From an uncultured Flavobacteriales bacterium (GTDB lineage: Bacteria; Bacteroidota; Bacteroidia; Flavobacteriales_G; Salibacteraceae), in assembly GCA_943788145.1 (NCBI GenBank), contig CALSPD010000020.1, positions 1-64,000 of the forward strand: a DNA stretch of 64,000 nucleotides. Reading direction: 5' to 3'. Made by a program: the position numbers and the translations under genes. This document shows, piece by piece, positions 25,762 through 35,060 of the stretch; positions within the stretch are counted from its first letter, which is position 1; each line of letters begins with the position of its first letter. Below the pieces are notes generated by a model. It was not told where the DNA came from. It ran no database searches and saw only the letters and a list, made by a program, of their open reading frames with translations.

Positions 25762-27415
25762 ATGTCCTTAAATCTATCTCATTTAAAGACTGACCTTCCT
25801 GCAGGTTTAGTCGTTTTTCTAGTTGCAGTGCCGTTGTGTCTAGGCATTGCCTTAGCCTCAGGCGCACCACTATTTTCAGGAATCATCGCTGGAATTGTTG
25901 GCGGAATTGTCGTTTCACTTATTAGCAAATCAAACATTGGAGTTAGCGGTCCTGCGGCAGGTCTAGCCGTAATCGTTGCCGATGGTATCCGAACCTTGGG
26001 AACATCGCCAGAAGGTATTTTCAACATGGAAGTTGGCTTTCCTATATTTCTATCTGTGGTTGTGATTGCGGGTGTAATCCAAATTGGTTTTGCCTTCTTA
26101 AAAGCGGGAATCATTGGATACTTTTTCCCTAATAGTGTCATCAATGGTATGCTTAGCGCCATCGGTATTATCATCATTTTAAAACAGATTCCACACGCCT
26201 TGGGTCATGATGTGATTGCCGAGGGTTTTGATGGATTTTGGCAAAAAGATGGCGAAAACACATTTACCGAACTCTTTTTGGCCATTGGCGATATCAACCC
26301 TGCCGCTGTGGTTGTCACGCTTCTTTCATTGGGCATTTTAATCCTTTGGGAGCAAAAGTTCATGAAAAAAATTAAATTATTTCAAATCATTCAAGGCCCG
26401 TTAGTTGTAGTTGCTCTTGGCATCACCATGAGTACGCTTGTATTTAGCCTCGATGGGTTTCATTTTTCAGAAGACGAAATGGTTGGAATTCCGACTGCTG
26501 CAGAGGCCGGAGGCGTAATGCAGGCTTTTTACTTTTCCCGATTGGAGTATGCTTCATAGCAAAACGATTTGGATCATGGCGTTTACCATTGCCGTAGTGG
26601 CCAGTTTAGAAACATTGCTGTGTGTTGAAGCTACTGATAAGTTGGACCCAAATAGAAACATCACGCCAACAAATCGCGAGTTGATCGCTCAGGGTGTGGG
26701 AAATGTTGTTTCGGGATTGATTGGCGGCCTGCCAATCACCCAAGTGGTTGTTCGAAGTTCTGCCAACATTCAATCTGGTGGTAAGACTAAGTTATCGGCA
26801 TTTATTCACGGTTTATTCATCGCCATAAGTGTTTTCTTGCTTCCGGATGTCTTAAATATGATACCGCTTTCGAGCTTAGCCGCGATTCTGCTTGTTGTCG
26901 GTTACAAATTGGCCAAGCCACAGCAATTAAAGGCAATTATCAAAAGCGGAAGAGATCAATACTTACCGTTTATAATCACGATTGTTTGTATCATATTTAC
27001 GGACTTACTTGTTGGTATTGTGATTGGCTTAGGTGTTGGCATTTTCACCATTCTATTAAGGAACTACAATGTTCCGTTTAGCTTTTCAGAAAAAATTGTC
27101 CCTGGCGAACCCATCGAAATAAAGCTTTCTGAAAACGTCACTTTTCTTAATAAAGCGAGCATTTTAGAAACGCTGAAAGCGATTCCAGCAAAAAGCGAGG
27201 TTATACTTGATGCTACCGAATCGCATTACATTCACCCTGATGTTATTGACATCATCAAGGACTTTGAGATGAACGCACTAAGCAAACAAATCAGTATTAC
27301 CATCAAAGGAGACTTTGACGAAGTGAATTTTGATCATGTAGACTACTTCATGCGAAAAGTCTCCAAAGACGGAAAGCACAAAACGCCCTACCTAGAAGCG
27401 GTATTCAATAAATAA
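25762..27415 (+). CDS. SulP-family anion transporter, probably bicarbonate (one frameshift)
   Basis: About 550 residues once an extra T in the run 26533-26536 is removed; that turns FYFSRLEYAS-stop into FYFPDWSMLHSKTIWIM. The N-terminal half has the SulP entry LKTDLPAGLVVFLVAVPLCLGIALASGAPLFSGIIAGIVGG and SNIGVSGPAAGLAVIV; the second half has VEATDKLDPNRNITPTNRELIAQGVGN and SGLIGGLPITQVVVRSSANIQSGG. A STAS-like tail follows (NVTFLNKASILETLKAIPAKSEVILDATES). A beta-carbonic anhydrase gene converges on it, which favours bicarbonate over sulfate. Probable Na+-coupled uptake. Confidence 0.88.
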
Positions 27416-27448
27416 AAAAGGCGGCACCGATGGTGCCGCCTTTTTTTT
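27414..27448. terminator. Bidirectional rho-independent terminator
   Basis: GGCGGCACC-GAT-GGTGCCGCC (27420-27440), a perfect 9-bp stem with a 3-base loop, flanked by six A on the left and eight T on the right. It serves both convergent genes, the SulP transporter and the carbonic anhydrase. Confidence 0.92.
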
Positions 27449-27464
27449 ATGGTTTCATTTTCAA

Positions 27465-28091
27465 TCAATCCAAATGATAGATTTCCATAATGTGCTTTAA
27501 AAGCTTGGGGAAATCTATTTTCAAATCAATTAGTTTTCCTGAATGTACATCGAATACCCAACCGTGAACCATTAAGTCGCGGTCACGATATTCCCTCTGC
27601 ACAACAGCAGTTTTAATCACGTTCACGCATTGTTCTTGAACGTTCAATTCCACCAATCTCTTATATCGGTCTTCTTCATTTGATATGGAATCCAGCTCTT
27701 GCTGATGAATGCGATATACATCTCGAATGTTTCGCAACCAAGGATTCAAAATACCCAAATCGGCCGATTGCATAGCTGCTTTTACACCTCCGCAGTAATA
27801 GTGCCCACACACCACAATATGGTTCACTTTCAGATATCGAACTGCATATTCAATAACAGACATTACATTCAAATCTGTATTGGGCACCATGTTAGCAATA
27901 TTTCGGTGCACAAAGGCCTCGCCAGGTTGAATCCCCATGAGGTCTTCAGCCGTAACTCGACTGTCCGAGCATCCGATGTACAGAATCTCTGGACTTTGTC
28001 CCTCACTTAATTGTTTAAAATAATTGGGATCTAAACCTAGTTTCGTTTCTACCCATTTTCTGTTGTTCTCAAATATGTTTTTTATGTCCAT
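27465..28091 (-). CDS. Beta-class carbonic anhydrase
   Basis: 208 residues. The zinc ligands and catalytic dyad are all present: CSDSR (Cys41, Asp43, Arg45) and HYYCGG (His97, Cys100), the type I/II active site motifs. The rest is normal for the family (GEAFVHRNIANMVPN, VIEYAVRYLKVNHIVVCGH, VHGWVFDVHSGKLIDL). Converts CO2 and water to bicarbonate and a proton in the cytoplasm. Convergent with the SulP gene, so together they likely control inorganic carbon. Confidence 0.95.
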   Translation of the reverse strand: MDIKNIFENNRKWVETKLGLDPNYFKQLSEGQSPEILYIGCSDSRVTAEDLMGIQPGEAFVHRNIANMVPNTDLNVMSVIEYAVRYLKVNHIVVCGHYYCGGVKAAMQSADLGILNPWLRNIRDVYRIHQQELDSISNEEDRYKRLVELNVQEQCVNVIKTAVVQREYRDRDLMVHGWVFDVHSGKLIDLKIDFPKLLKHIMEIYHLD

Positions 28092-28255
28092 CTGTTTGGT
28101 TTGGGGTGAAAATAGTCAATCTGATTTGATTATTGTGAGGCAATTTATAATGCTTCGAGCCCTGTACGGCTAGGATTATCGGTATTATATAAGGAAACCA
28201 ACGCAGAATGATAAATTACCTTATTAAATAATTTTCAATATGAAAAACTATGTAA

Positions 28256-28363
28256 TCTTGTGCCGTTTTTCAGCGCATCGTTACGCTCCATCATGGAAGT
28301 TTGAAGATTGAATCAAAGCTTGGGATTGGAACGACCATCACCGTAGAATTGCCAAGTTTATAG
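28256..28363 (+). pseudogene. C-terminal remnant of a sensor histidine kinase
   Basis: The frame reads VFQRIVTLHHGSLKIESKLG then IGTTITVELPSL and stops at 28361-28363. HGGxxxxxSxxGxGTTFxVxLP is the end of the HATPase domain of sensor kinases. Upstream of 28256 the frame closes and no HisKA or N, G1, F boxes are present, so only ~35 codons survive. The rest of the 28092-28449 gap has nothing else I recognise. Confidence 0.65.
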
Positions 28364-28449
28364 ATTTTAATCCCCTTTTAATTTCATCCTCATCTCCCCT
28401 TCATCTGAAGGCCGAACATTTGTGTCATCAAAAACATCTAAAACAAGAA

Positions 28450-29335
28450 ATGATGAACACAGATCAAAACCGAAAAGAGAAAATCACTAAAGTATACGCA
28501 GGTGGAATCACCGTAATGCTTTTTGCAGCAGCTGTAGCTTTAATCATGTACCATGATAATGTGAATGGTTTTAAGAAAATCAATGGATGATGAACGCATC
28601 AAGAGTGAGAGCTTACTTTCTCAAAAGTTGAACCTTGAAAAAGAGGTTGGAAATATGATCAATGAATTGAGCGCATTAAAAGGTCAAAATTCATCATTAA
28701 CGAAAAAATGGAAAGACGCTGTAGCCGGGATTACCGAACGTGATGCCAAAATCAATGGGATGACCAATGAGAATAAAAAAGCTAAAGCCTTAATCGCAGA
28801 AGTGGAGACACTTAGAAAGGTGAAAATCGATATGAATAGCGATTTGGATAAAGTGAAGAGTGAATTGGCTCAAGTGATGATGGACAATAGGCGTTTGACA
28901 AATGAAGTTGCTGCTCTTGAGGGCCAAAACAGTGAATTGAATTCTACCATCGCCATGTTGAATCAAGTTACCGTTAACAACTCTTTGGTTGAGGCTACAA
29001 AGGGCAAAAAAGACCGATTGACTGTGGCCGCTCGAAATACTAAGAAATTGAAAGTCGGCTTTGACTTACCTGTAGAATTGGTTGGAAACATTTACTTCAA
29101 AATGATGACACCTGAAGGAAAAGCGGTGACTAGTGATGAAAGCAGTATTAGCTTCTATGAGACTTCAGTTCCTAGCGAAATGTACGCTTCAAACGAAATG
29201 ATCGCAAAGACAAGTGGGAAGAAACACATCGAAATGGTATATAAGCCAGAATCTAAACTTGAAAGTGGCATTTACAAGATCGATGTTTATTCAGGCGATA
29301 AATACTTAGGAACTACTCGAGTTCACTTGAAATAA
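28450..29335 (+). CDS. Membrane-anchored coiled-coil protein (one frameshift)
   Basis: Start ATG 28450 (MMNTDQNRKEKITKVYAGG) gives one transmembrane helix (GITVMLFAAAVALIMYH). An extra T in 28569-28572 shifts the frame; removing it joins DNVNGLRKSMDDERIKSESLL to the long frame. Residues about 40-180 are a continuous coiled coil (LNLEKEVGNMINELSALKGQ, RRLTNEVAALEGQNSELNST). The last ~100 residues form a beta-rich domain (KLKVGFDLPVELVGNIYFKM...YKIDVYSGDKYLGTTRVHLK). A known Bacteroidota architecture of unknown role, possibly envelope organisation. Confidence 0.75.
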
Positions 29336-29361
29336 AGATTTGGTTAGTTGGTTTTAGAGGT

Positions 29362-29392
29362 AAAAAAGCCGTCCCTTCTGGACGGCTTTTTT
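29362..29392. terminator. Bidirectional rho-independent terminator
   Basis: AAAAAAGCCGTCC (29362-29374) pairs with GGACGGCTTTTTT (29380-29392) over a five-base loop. A/T runs on both sides let it end transcription of the coiled-coil gene and the convergent J-domain gene. Confidence 0.9.
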
Positions 29393-29398
29393 CGTTTC

Positions 29399-29857
29399 TT
29401 AAACCGTCTCTTCAACTTCACTTGCCGATTTAGCCTTTCTGTACAAATAAGAGTGGTAAATGCTTCTCTTGGCAAATCGAACCTGCTTATCCGAGCTGTT
29501 GAATTTTAAAAACACATTTTTTGGAACTCCAAAATACTCGTACCTCGTACCATCCGAAAAGGTTATCTCCAAAAGCAAACCTTTGTGCACATAGTCTGCT
29601 ATTCCCAATTCATTTGTCAAACTCAGGTATTCGGTCATGTTCGCCTCCTTGGTTTCCGGAGCAATGCTGATCAAAAAATGGTAACCATCTATGATCTTTC
29701 GACTCATTTCTTCGACCTGATCGAGCCGCTCGTCCCCAGCCTGAAATTTATCCGGATGCCATTCTTTTACCAGATTTCTATAGGTTGTCTTAAGAACCTT
29801 AAGATCAATATCCTGTTCGACTTGAAATAGCTTTTTATACTCGTTGATTCGTTTCAT
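29399..29857 (-). CDS. J-domain protein with KTSC domain
   Basis: 152 residues. Residues 1-65 are a DnaJ domain with the essential HPD tripeptide in VKEWHPDKFQ (about residues 31-40), which stimulates Hsp70 ATPase. The C-terminal half (LLLEITFSDGTRYEYFGVPKNVFLKFNSSDKQVRFAKRSIYHSYLY) is a KTSC-type domain. No zinc finger or Gly/Phe region, so it is a specialised rather than a general DnaJ co-chaperone. Monocistronic. Confidence 0.85.
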   Translation of the reverse strand: MKRINEYKKLFQVEQDIDLKVLKTTYRNLVKEWHPDKFQAGDERLDQVEEMSRKIIDGYHFLISIAPETKEANMTEYLSLTNELGIADYVHKGLLLEITFSDGTRYEYFGVPKNVFLKFNSSDKQVRFAKRSIYHSYLYRKAKSASEVEETV

Positions 29858-29943
29858 CTCTGCGTTAGTCTGAATGATTTTTATTCAAACGGGGCGCGAA
29901 AGTAGTCTTATCCCAAGAAGTAAAATGCTTGGGCAGTTTTGGT

Positions 29944-30627
29944 CTATTGATTCGTAGGTGTTTTTACCCCTAAGGATAAATCATGATGCAGAGACAAAAC
30001 GATTTGAGCCTTTGGACCTGTGACTCTAAATTGATCCATCAGACCTAATTGAACTCCAAAGGAATCGGTGATGCGGTAACCCAATCCTGCATAGAGCCAA
30101 TTGCGATCGAAAGGCGTTCCCTTGGCATTGATAAATACTTCGTTCCAAATTGGTATATAAAGCGTTTTTGCAACTATCGACTTATGTTTGATGGGAATAT
30201 TTATGAAAATGGCATAACGCAGTCTAAATGCAAAAGGTTGTGCCTCAACAAATCGCTCTTCGAAGCGATATCTATGTCTGATGCCAACTCGGCCGATTGA
30301 ATGACGCAAGTCGATATCTTGAAAAATTCGATTTTCTGTAACTGTTACATTGGGATTGCCTTCATTTTGAAAAACAAAAAAGGCGTAACCCATCAGGTAA
30401 CTCGATTTGCTCTGAGCGTGGAAATACTGGATACCTGGGCGAAAAATGGTTTGATCTAAATCTCCAATAAGATTATGATCTCGATGCTGGATATCCATCT
30501 GAAATCGAACTGGCGATTCACCAAATTTGGTATTGAGGATATAAGCTTGCCAATTGCCCATCTTACTTTGCCCAAAAGAAAACAGAGCCGAGAATACAAT
30601 TAGAAGGAATGCTAAATGTTTAATCAT
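29944..30627 (-). CDS. DUF2490 outer-membrane beta-barrel protein
   Basis: 227 residues with a signal peptide (MIKHLAFLLIVFSALFSFGQ). Alternating strands throughout, starting MGNWQAYILNTKFGES; the family is recognised by GNWxxYxxxxxxxxxFxxxxExQ-type opening, the middle IRHRYRFEERFV and the terminal LSLHHDLSLGV. Predicted small outer-membrane barrel of unknown substrate. Follows a TPR gene (30667-31818) in the same direction. Confidence 0.8.
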   Translation of the reverse strand: MIKHLAFLLIVFSALFSFGQSKMGNWQAYILNTKFGESPVRFQMDIQHRDHNLIGDLDQTIFRPGIQYFHAQSKSSYLMGYAFFVFQNEGNPNVTVTENRIFQDIDLRHSIGRVGIRHRYRFEERFVEAQPFAFRLRYAIFINIPIKHKSIVAKTLYIPIWNEVFINAKGTPFDRNWLYAGLGYRITDSFGVQLGLMDQFRVTGPKAQIVLSLHHDLSLGVKTPTNQ

Positions 30628-30666
30628 GGATGTTTTACGACTGCTGCATTAAAAACCAAGAATGGT

Positions 30667-31818
30667 TCATTCGGTGAGGTATTTTTCGATATAAATCTTA
30701 ATGCGGTGTTGATTACTTGCCACAAAATGCCTGTATTGAGGATATAGGTCAGATTGGAATTGGCTGATAAACACAAAACAATCCAAATATCCCTCATTCA
30801 TCATTTCCCTTGCGAAAGCAAAGTTCGCAACATCGGGATGAGCTAACAACATTTTCTCCCAAGAATAAACTTCCAAATAAGTCGCATTGCTCAAAGCATT
30901 CTTTTGAATGACAATGTCATTGCTATCACAAAAAGGCAGCATTTCCGCTCGAGCACTTGCATAGGTGCTCCACTCGGGACTATTGGTTACACTAGGTGAT
31001 ACGTTCAACGAATTAGCTGCAATTTCCCGTTTCAACCATTTTCGTTCAAAGCTTTTATCTTGCATCCCACATAGGAATTGATATTTATAAAACATATCTG
31101 CATCAGGATAAATGTAAAAACACCCAAGTGCTGCTTTCCTAGCCTCTTCATATTCCGTTAGATTGGAATATGCATCTGAGATGTACTTGCGAGGTTCCAA
31201 CAAATCAGGATACATGCTAGATGCGCGTTTAAAATAAACTAACGCACTATCCATTACTTCCATTACATAGTATCCGTCCCCGAGATACATGGTCGCCTTA
31301 TAATAATTCGGTTGAATTTTTATCGCGTTATAGTAGTGGTTAATTGCCTTATTATAATCTCCATTGGCAAAGTCTATTTCGGCCAAATCAAACTCCTTTT
31401 TCGCACTATCTAGGACATTCGTATCTGGTTCATAGTCCACTAAATGATTTCTAAGAATAAGGGACGATTTTGTGTTAATCATAACCCGATCGGCCTCTCT
31501 TGTAGCGTTTATAAAGTCACTATATAAAGCCTGTTTGTCGTTTAATACAACGTTTGACTCACCACTTAAGAGCAATGAGATCATATCGTCCCACGCGTGT
31601 TGGTAGCGATATTGAGTCATGTCTATCAATCCATTCCAATAGGCGATTTCATCGTTTTTTCTGGCCAATTTCCAGAGTTTATCCACCGCCTTTTGCTCCT
31701 TTCCTTTGAAATAAAGCTTTACTAATTTGTTGAGTTTCGCATCCTGAGCAATGCCATTGGATTGCCATCCAAATGAAAAAGCCACTATTATGAAAAGACT
31801 GAGTAGAATTCGATTCAC
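30667..31818 (-). CDS. Exported TPR-repeat protein
   Basis: 383 residues, signal peptide MNRILLSLFIIVAFSFGWQSNGIAQ. TPR-type helices are clear in the centre: EIDFANGDYNKAINHYYNAIKIQPNYYKA, YVMEVMDSALVYFKRASSMYP and YSNLTEYEEARKAALGCFYIYP, each about 34 residues. The C-terminal third is helical without recognisable motif. Probably a periplasmic scaffold; partner unknown. Upstream of the DUF2490 gene with a 39-base gap. Confidence 0.8.
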   Translation of the reverse strand: MNRILLSLFIIVAFSFGWQSNGIAQDAKLNKLVKLYFKGKEQKAVDKLWKLARKNDEIAYWNGLIDMTQYRYQHAWDDMISLLLSGESNVVLNDKQALYSDFINATREADRVMINTKSSLILRNHLVDYEPDTNVLDSAKKEFDLAEIDFANGDYNKAINHYYNAIKIQPNYYKATMYLGDGYYVMEVMDSALVYFKRASSMYPDLLEPRKYISDAYSNLTEYEEARKAALGCFYIYPDADMFYKYQFLCGMQDKSFERKWLKREIAANSLNVSPSVTNSPEWSTYASARAEMLPFCDSNDIVIQKNALSNATYLEVYSWEKMLLAHPDVANFAFAREMMNEGYLDCFVFISQFQSDLYPQYRHFVASNQHRIKIYIEKYLTE

Positions 31819-31857
31819 GTCAATTATTTTGGTCCAATATAGAATTTATCCTTTGCA

Positions 31858-32568
31858 TCACTTTGACTGTGGAAGTTCGGCAGGCATCGATCGATACAGG
31901 TCAAAGATTCCTTCCTGACGAGCCGTCCATAAACAAGCCTTTTGACCCGCACTTTTCAAACCTTCGTTAGCCCATGTGTTGCAAGTGAAGAAGAGATTAT
32001 ACGTTCCGCGAGCATCATAAAAGCTATCGTTTGACCCATAAGCCGCATTTTGCAGCAACTCAGGCCTCCCTGAGGAATCTTTACTGAAACTATTTTCAAT
32101 GTAAGTCACAAGTTTGCGGTAATGAGCCATGGATATGATTATGCGTTTACAAGATTCCGATTCCTTTAATTCCTTGTAGTAGGTAACGTGCATGGCAGAA
32201 GTACTAAGAAAAAACATTGCCTTAAATGCTGTGCTAAACTTCAAATCAGCCCAAGTTGGGGTGTCGAGATAGAACCCCTTGTCGCCCCAACCAAACGCGG
32301 CATACTGAACATCACCGTCACCTTCCTTTGTAGCCGATGGATCGATGAATTGACTCCAAGTTTTGAACGGGTTGCTCATGGGTAAAACCAAATCGGTATG
32401 GACCCCATTCGTCAATATATAGATCTCCACACCATCGTCCGTAGATACATCACCATTATCGTTTACTGAAATATAGGGCAGAGTGAAAACTGCTAACAAA
32501 TACAAGGCGACAAAGCCAAATAAATAGAATGCCAGTCGCAGCAACAATAGGGAAGCTTTTCTAAACAT
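31858..32568 (-). CDS. DUF2459 / TIGR02117-type membrane-anchored protein
   Basis: 236 residues. N-terminal hydrophobic anchor (LLLLRLAFYLFGFVALYLLAVFTLPY). Family marks are EIYILTNGVHTDLVLPM, FGWGDKGFYLDTPTW and the Cys-containing YNLFFTCNTWANEGLKSAGQKACLWT. These His and Cys residues suggest a cysteine peptidase-like active site (Cys in FTCNTW, His in NGVHTD). Periplasmic. First gene of the minus-strand group that includes the TPR and DUF2490 genes. Confidence 0.82.
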   Translation of the reverse strand: MFRKASLLLLRLAFYLFGFVALYLLAVFTLPYISVNDNGDVSTDDGVEIYILTNGVHTDLVLPMSNPFKTWSQFIDPSATKEGDGDVQYAAFGWGDKGFYLDTPTWADLKFSTAFKAMFFLSTSAMHVTYYKELKESESCKRIIISMAHYRKLVTYIENSFSKDSSGRPELLQNAAYGSNDSFYDARGTYNLFFTCNTWANEGLKSAGQKACLWTARQEGIFDLYRSMPAELPQSK

Positions 32569-32613
32569 TTCGATCTCAAAAATGGTTAAAAAGGCATTAG
32601 GAGTAAATTATTG

Positions 32614-32634
32614 ATAGTATTACTATTACTTTTG
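32614..32634 (+). promoter_or_regulatory. Probable TetR operator overlapping a promoter
   Basis: ATAGTA-T-TACTAT (32614-32626) is a perfect 6+6 palindrome around one base. It is followed at once by TACTTTTG (32627-32634), which fits the Bacteroidota -7 consensus TAnnTTTG. It lies 27 bases upstream of the tetR start, the usual place for a self-repressing site. Confidence 0.6.
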
Positions 32635-32660
32635 CAATTATTTAAACTAATGATGAAAGC

Positions 32661-33329
32661 ATGATTAACTCTATTTCATTTCAAGTAAGCTCGGCAACCT
32701 TTAATAAAGATCCACAATCGAGTGAGCTAGGATTGAAAATCCTAAAGGATGGCATTGAATTGATGCATGCTTTAGGCTTTGAAGCCTTCACTTTTCGAAA
32801 ACTGGCTCAAAAGATTAAATCCACTGAAGCTTCTGTTTATAGATATTTTGAGAGCAAGCACAAATTACTATTGTATTATACCTGTTGGTATTGGGCATGG
32901 AAAGATTACAAGCTCACTTTGGCCGTTGCAAATATTGATTCGCCAGAACAACGCTTGATAAAAGCTATACGGTTGATCACACAAGAATCAAAATCTGATT
33001 CGGCCCTACAACTTTTCGATGCCGACAAACTCTATCAAATTGTCATGGAAGAATCTTCAAAAACCTATCTCAATAAGGCCGTTGATGACGAGAACAAGGC
33101 CGGTGTTTTTGGAACTTATAAGCGTATTGTTGAAACGATTGCAGCCATTATTCTAGAAATCAATAGCAACTATAAATATCCTCATATGCTCATCTCAACC
33201 GTCATTGAAGGCGTTCATCACGAGCGATACTTTGCTGTCCATTTACCTCGCTTAACGAATACGATCACTGGCGAAGATTCTGTGGAGTGTTTTTTCGAGC
33301 AACTTGTACTTAACGCGATTAAAAAATAA
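32661..33329 (+). CDS. TetR-family transcriptional regulator
   Basis: 222 residues. The helix-turn-helix is GFEAFTFRKLAQKIKSTEAS followed by VYRYFESKHKLLLYY (residues about 37-72), the standard TetR DNA-binding layout. The remaining helices form the ligand and dimer domain; no ligand can be inferred. Three bases separate its stop from the ABC transporter gene, so it heads the export operon and most likely controls it through the palindrome at 32614. Confidence 0.88.
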   Translation: MINSISFQVSSATFNKDPQSSELGLKILKDGIELMHALGFEAFTFRKLAQKIKSTEASVYRYFESKHKLLLYYTCWYWAWKDYKLTLAVANIDSPEQRLIKAIRLITQESKSDSALQLFDADKLYQIVMEESSKTYLNKAVDDENKAGVFGTYKRIVETIAAIILEINSNYKYPHMLISTVIEGVHHERYFAVHLPRLTNTITGEDSVECFFEQLVLNAIKK

Positions 33330-33332
33330 ATC

Positions 33333-35060
33333 ATGGCGCTAACTCAGTCTATGACCCCAATAAAGCGCTTTTGGCGTTTATTAAAACCAGATCATAAGGA
33401 AATAAGAAATGTTTATGTCTATGCCGTATTCAACGGCATCATTAGCCTTTCCTTACCCTTAGGAATACAGGCCATTGTCAACTTAATTCAAGGTGGTCAA
33501 ATAAACACCTCTTGGATTGTACTTGTGGCCATTGTGGTGCTTGGAGTTGGCTTTTCGGGTTTGCTCCAAATCTTTCAATTGCGCATCGTAGAAAACCTCC
33601 AACAAAAAATATTTACGCGCGCAGCTTTTGAATTTGCTTATCGCATACCTCGAATTAGACTCGAGGCATTGTATCGGCAATATGCGCCCGAATTGATGAA
33701 TCGATTTTTTGACGTAATGAGCCTTCAAAAAGGATTATCGAAAATTCTTATTGATTTTTCCGCTGCTTCGTTGCAAATGATTTTCAGCCTTATTCTACTA
33801 TCCTTTTACCATCCTTTTTTCATTCTGTTCAGCTTTTTTTTATTGTTTTTCGCCTATATAGTTATTAGGCTCACCGCTCAAATTGGTCTGGCAAAAAGCA
33901 TAGACGAGTCCAAATACAAATACAAGGTTGCTTATTGGTTGGAAGAACTCGCCCGTACTTCCAACACCTTTAAACTAGCGGGTAATATCAACCTCCCGAT
34001 GGACAGAACGGATAAGGCGGTGTCGCAATATTTGGATGCGCGCGAAAGCCATTATAAAATCCTCGTGAGGCAATACTCGCTTATGGTTTTGTTCAAGGTT
34101 TTATTAGTCTCTGGATTACTGGTGATTGGTGGTATTTTGGTGATGGAACAACTCATGAATATCGGTCAATTCGTAGCCGCAGAAATCATTATTTTATTGA
34201 TCATTGGTTCGGTCGAGAAACTCGTGTTAAGCATCGAAACGATATATGATGTCTTAACCGGATTGGAAAAAATAGGTCAAGTAACAGACCTCGAACTCGA
34301 GGATAACCAAGGAATCGATTTATCGAAGGACTGTGCTCCTGGCGCAATTTGCCTGGAAATGGATGGAGTTCAATTCACTTATCCTGGAGCGGAACAACCA
34401 ACACTAAAAAACATTAGTCTGCAGGTGAAAGCAGGCGATCGCGTTATGATTGCTGGCCGAAATGGATCTGGAAAGAGCACCCTTTTGCAACTTATGGCTG
34501 GTCTATATGACACTGAACTTGGTCTATTAACCTATCAAGGCATATCCAAACAGAGTGTATCGCTTGACTCGCTGAGATCCATTATGGGCGATTGTTTATC
34601 CCAAGAACAGTTATTTGAGGGAACCCTTCTAGAAAACATTACGCTTGGCAATCCGAACATTGGCATTGCTAACATCCAGCCCATTTTTGAAAAAATTGGA
34701 TTGACAGATTTCTTGCAAAGTACACCGCAAGGATTTCAACATCGAATTGAACCGCAAGGGAGCAACCTTTCCAAAAGTGTAGCTCAATTGATTCTCATCG
34801 CGAGAAGCGTGTGTAAAAATCCCAAATTGTTATTGTTAGAAGACGCATTAGAACATTTGGATGATGGACCAAGAAGGCGTGTAGTCGATTTTATAACGGA
34901 TAAAAATAGACCCTGGACGTTAATCTGCGTGTCATCTGATGCTTATCTAGCCAGTAAATGCGATCAAATAATTCTGTTAGACCAAGGGAGTATTTCAGCT
35001 CAAGGTGAATACAAGCTTATGAAGTCATCAATAACTTTCAAAAAAGAAGGCCATGCTTAA
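33333..35060 (+). CDS. ABC exporter (fused permease and ATPase) with degenerate ATPase motifs
   Basis: 575 residues. Residues 1-320 are six transmembrane helices of type I exporter fold. The ATPase half has a good Walker A (AGRNGSGKST) but the signature is NLSKSVAQ rather than LSGGQ, the Walker B is LLLLEDAL rather than LLLLDEPT, and the switch position is VSSDA without His. So hydrolysis is expected to be weak or to need another subunit. Co-transcribed with HlyD and TolC partners (8-base overlap with the next gene), giving a type I secretion or efflux system. Cargo unknown; no C39 peptidase domain. Confidence 0.88.
   Translation: MALTQSMTPIKRFWRLLKPDHKEIRNVYVYAVFNGIISLSLPLGIQAIVNLIQGGQINTSWIVLVAIVVLGVGFSGLLQIFQLRIVENLQQKIFTRAAFEFAYRIPRIRLEALYRQYAPELMNRFFDVMSLQKGLSKILIDFSAASLQMIFSLILLSFYHPFFILFSFFLLFFAYIVIRLTAQIGLAKSIDESKYKYKVAYWLEELARTSNTFKLAGNINLPMDRTDKAVSQYLDARESHYKILVRQYSLMVLFKVLLVSGLLVIGGILVMEQLMNIGQFVAAEIIILLIIGSVEKLVLSIETIYDVLTGLEKIGQVTDLELEDNQGIDLSKDCAPGAICLEMDGVQFTYPGAEQPTLKNISLQVKAGDRVMIAGRNGSGKSTLLQLMAGLYDTELGLLTYQGISKQSVSLDSLRSIMGDCLSQEQLFEGTLLENITLGNPNIGIANIQPIFEKIGLTDFLQSTPQGFQHRIEPQGSNLSKSVAQLILIARSVCKNPKLLLLEDALEHLDDGPRRRVVDFITDKNRPWTLICVSSDAYLASKCDQIILLDQGSISAQGEYKLMKSSITFKKEGHA

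Noticed and set aside
26533..28572. Programmed +1 frameshifting in SulP and coiled-coil genes
   Set aside because: The same kind of inserted base occurs in many unrelated genes, with no shared shift signal; sequencing error explains all.
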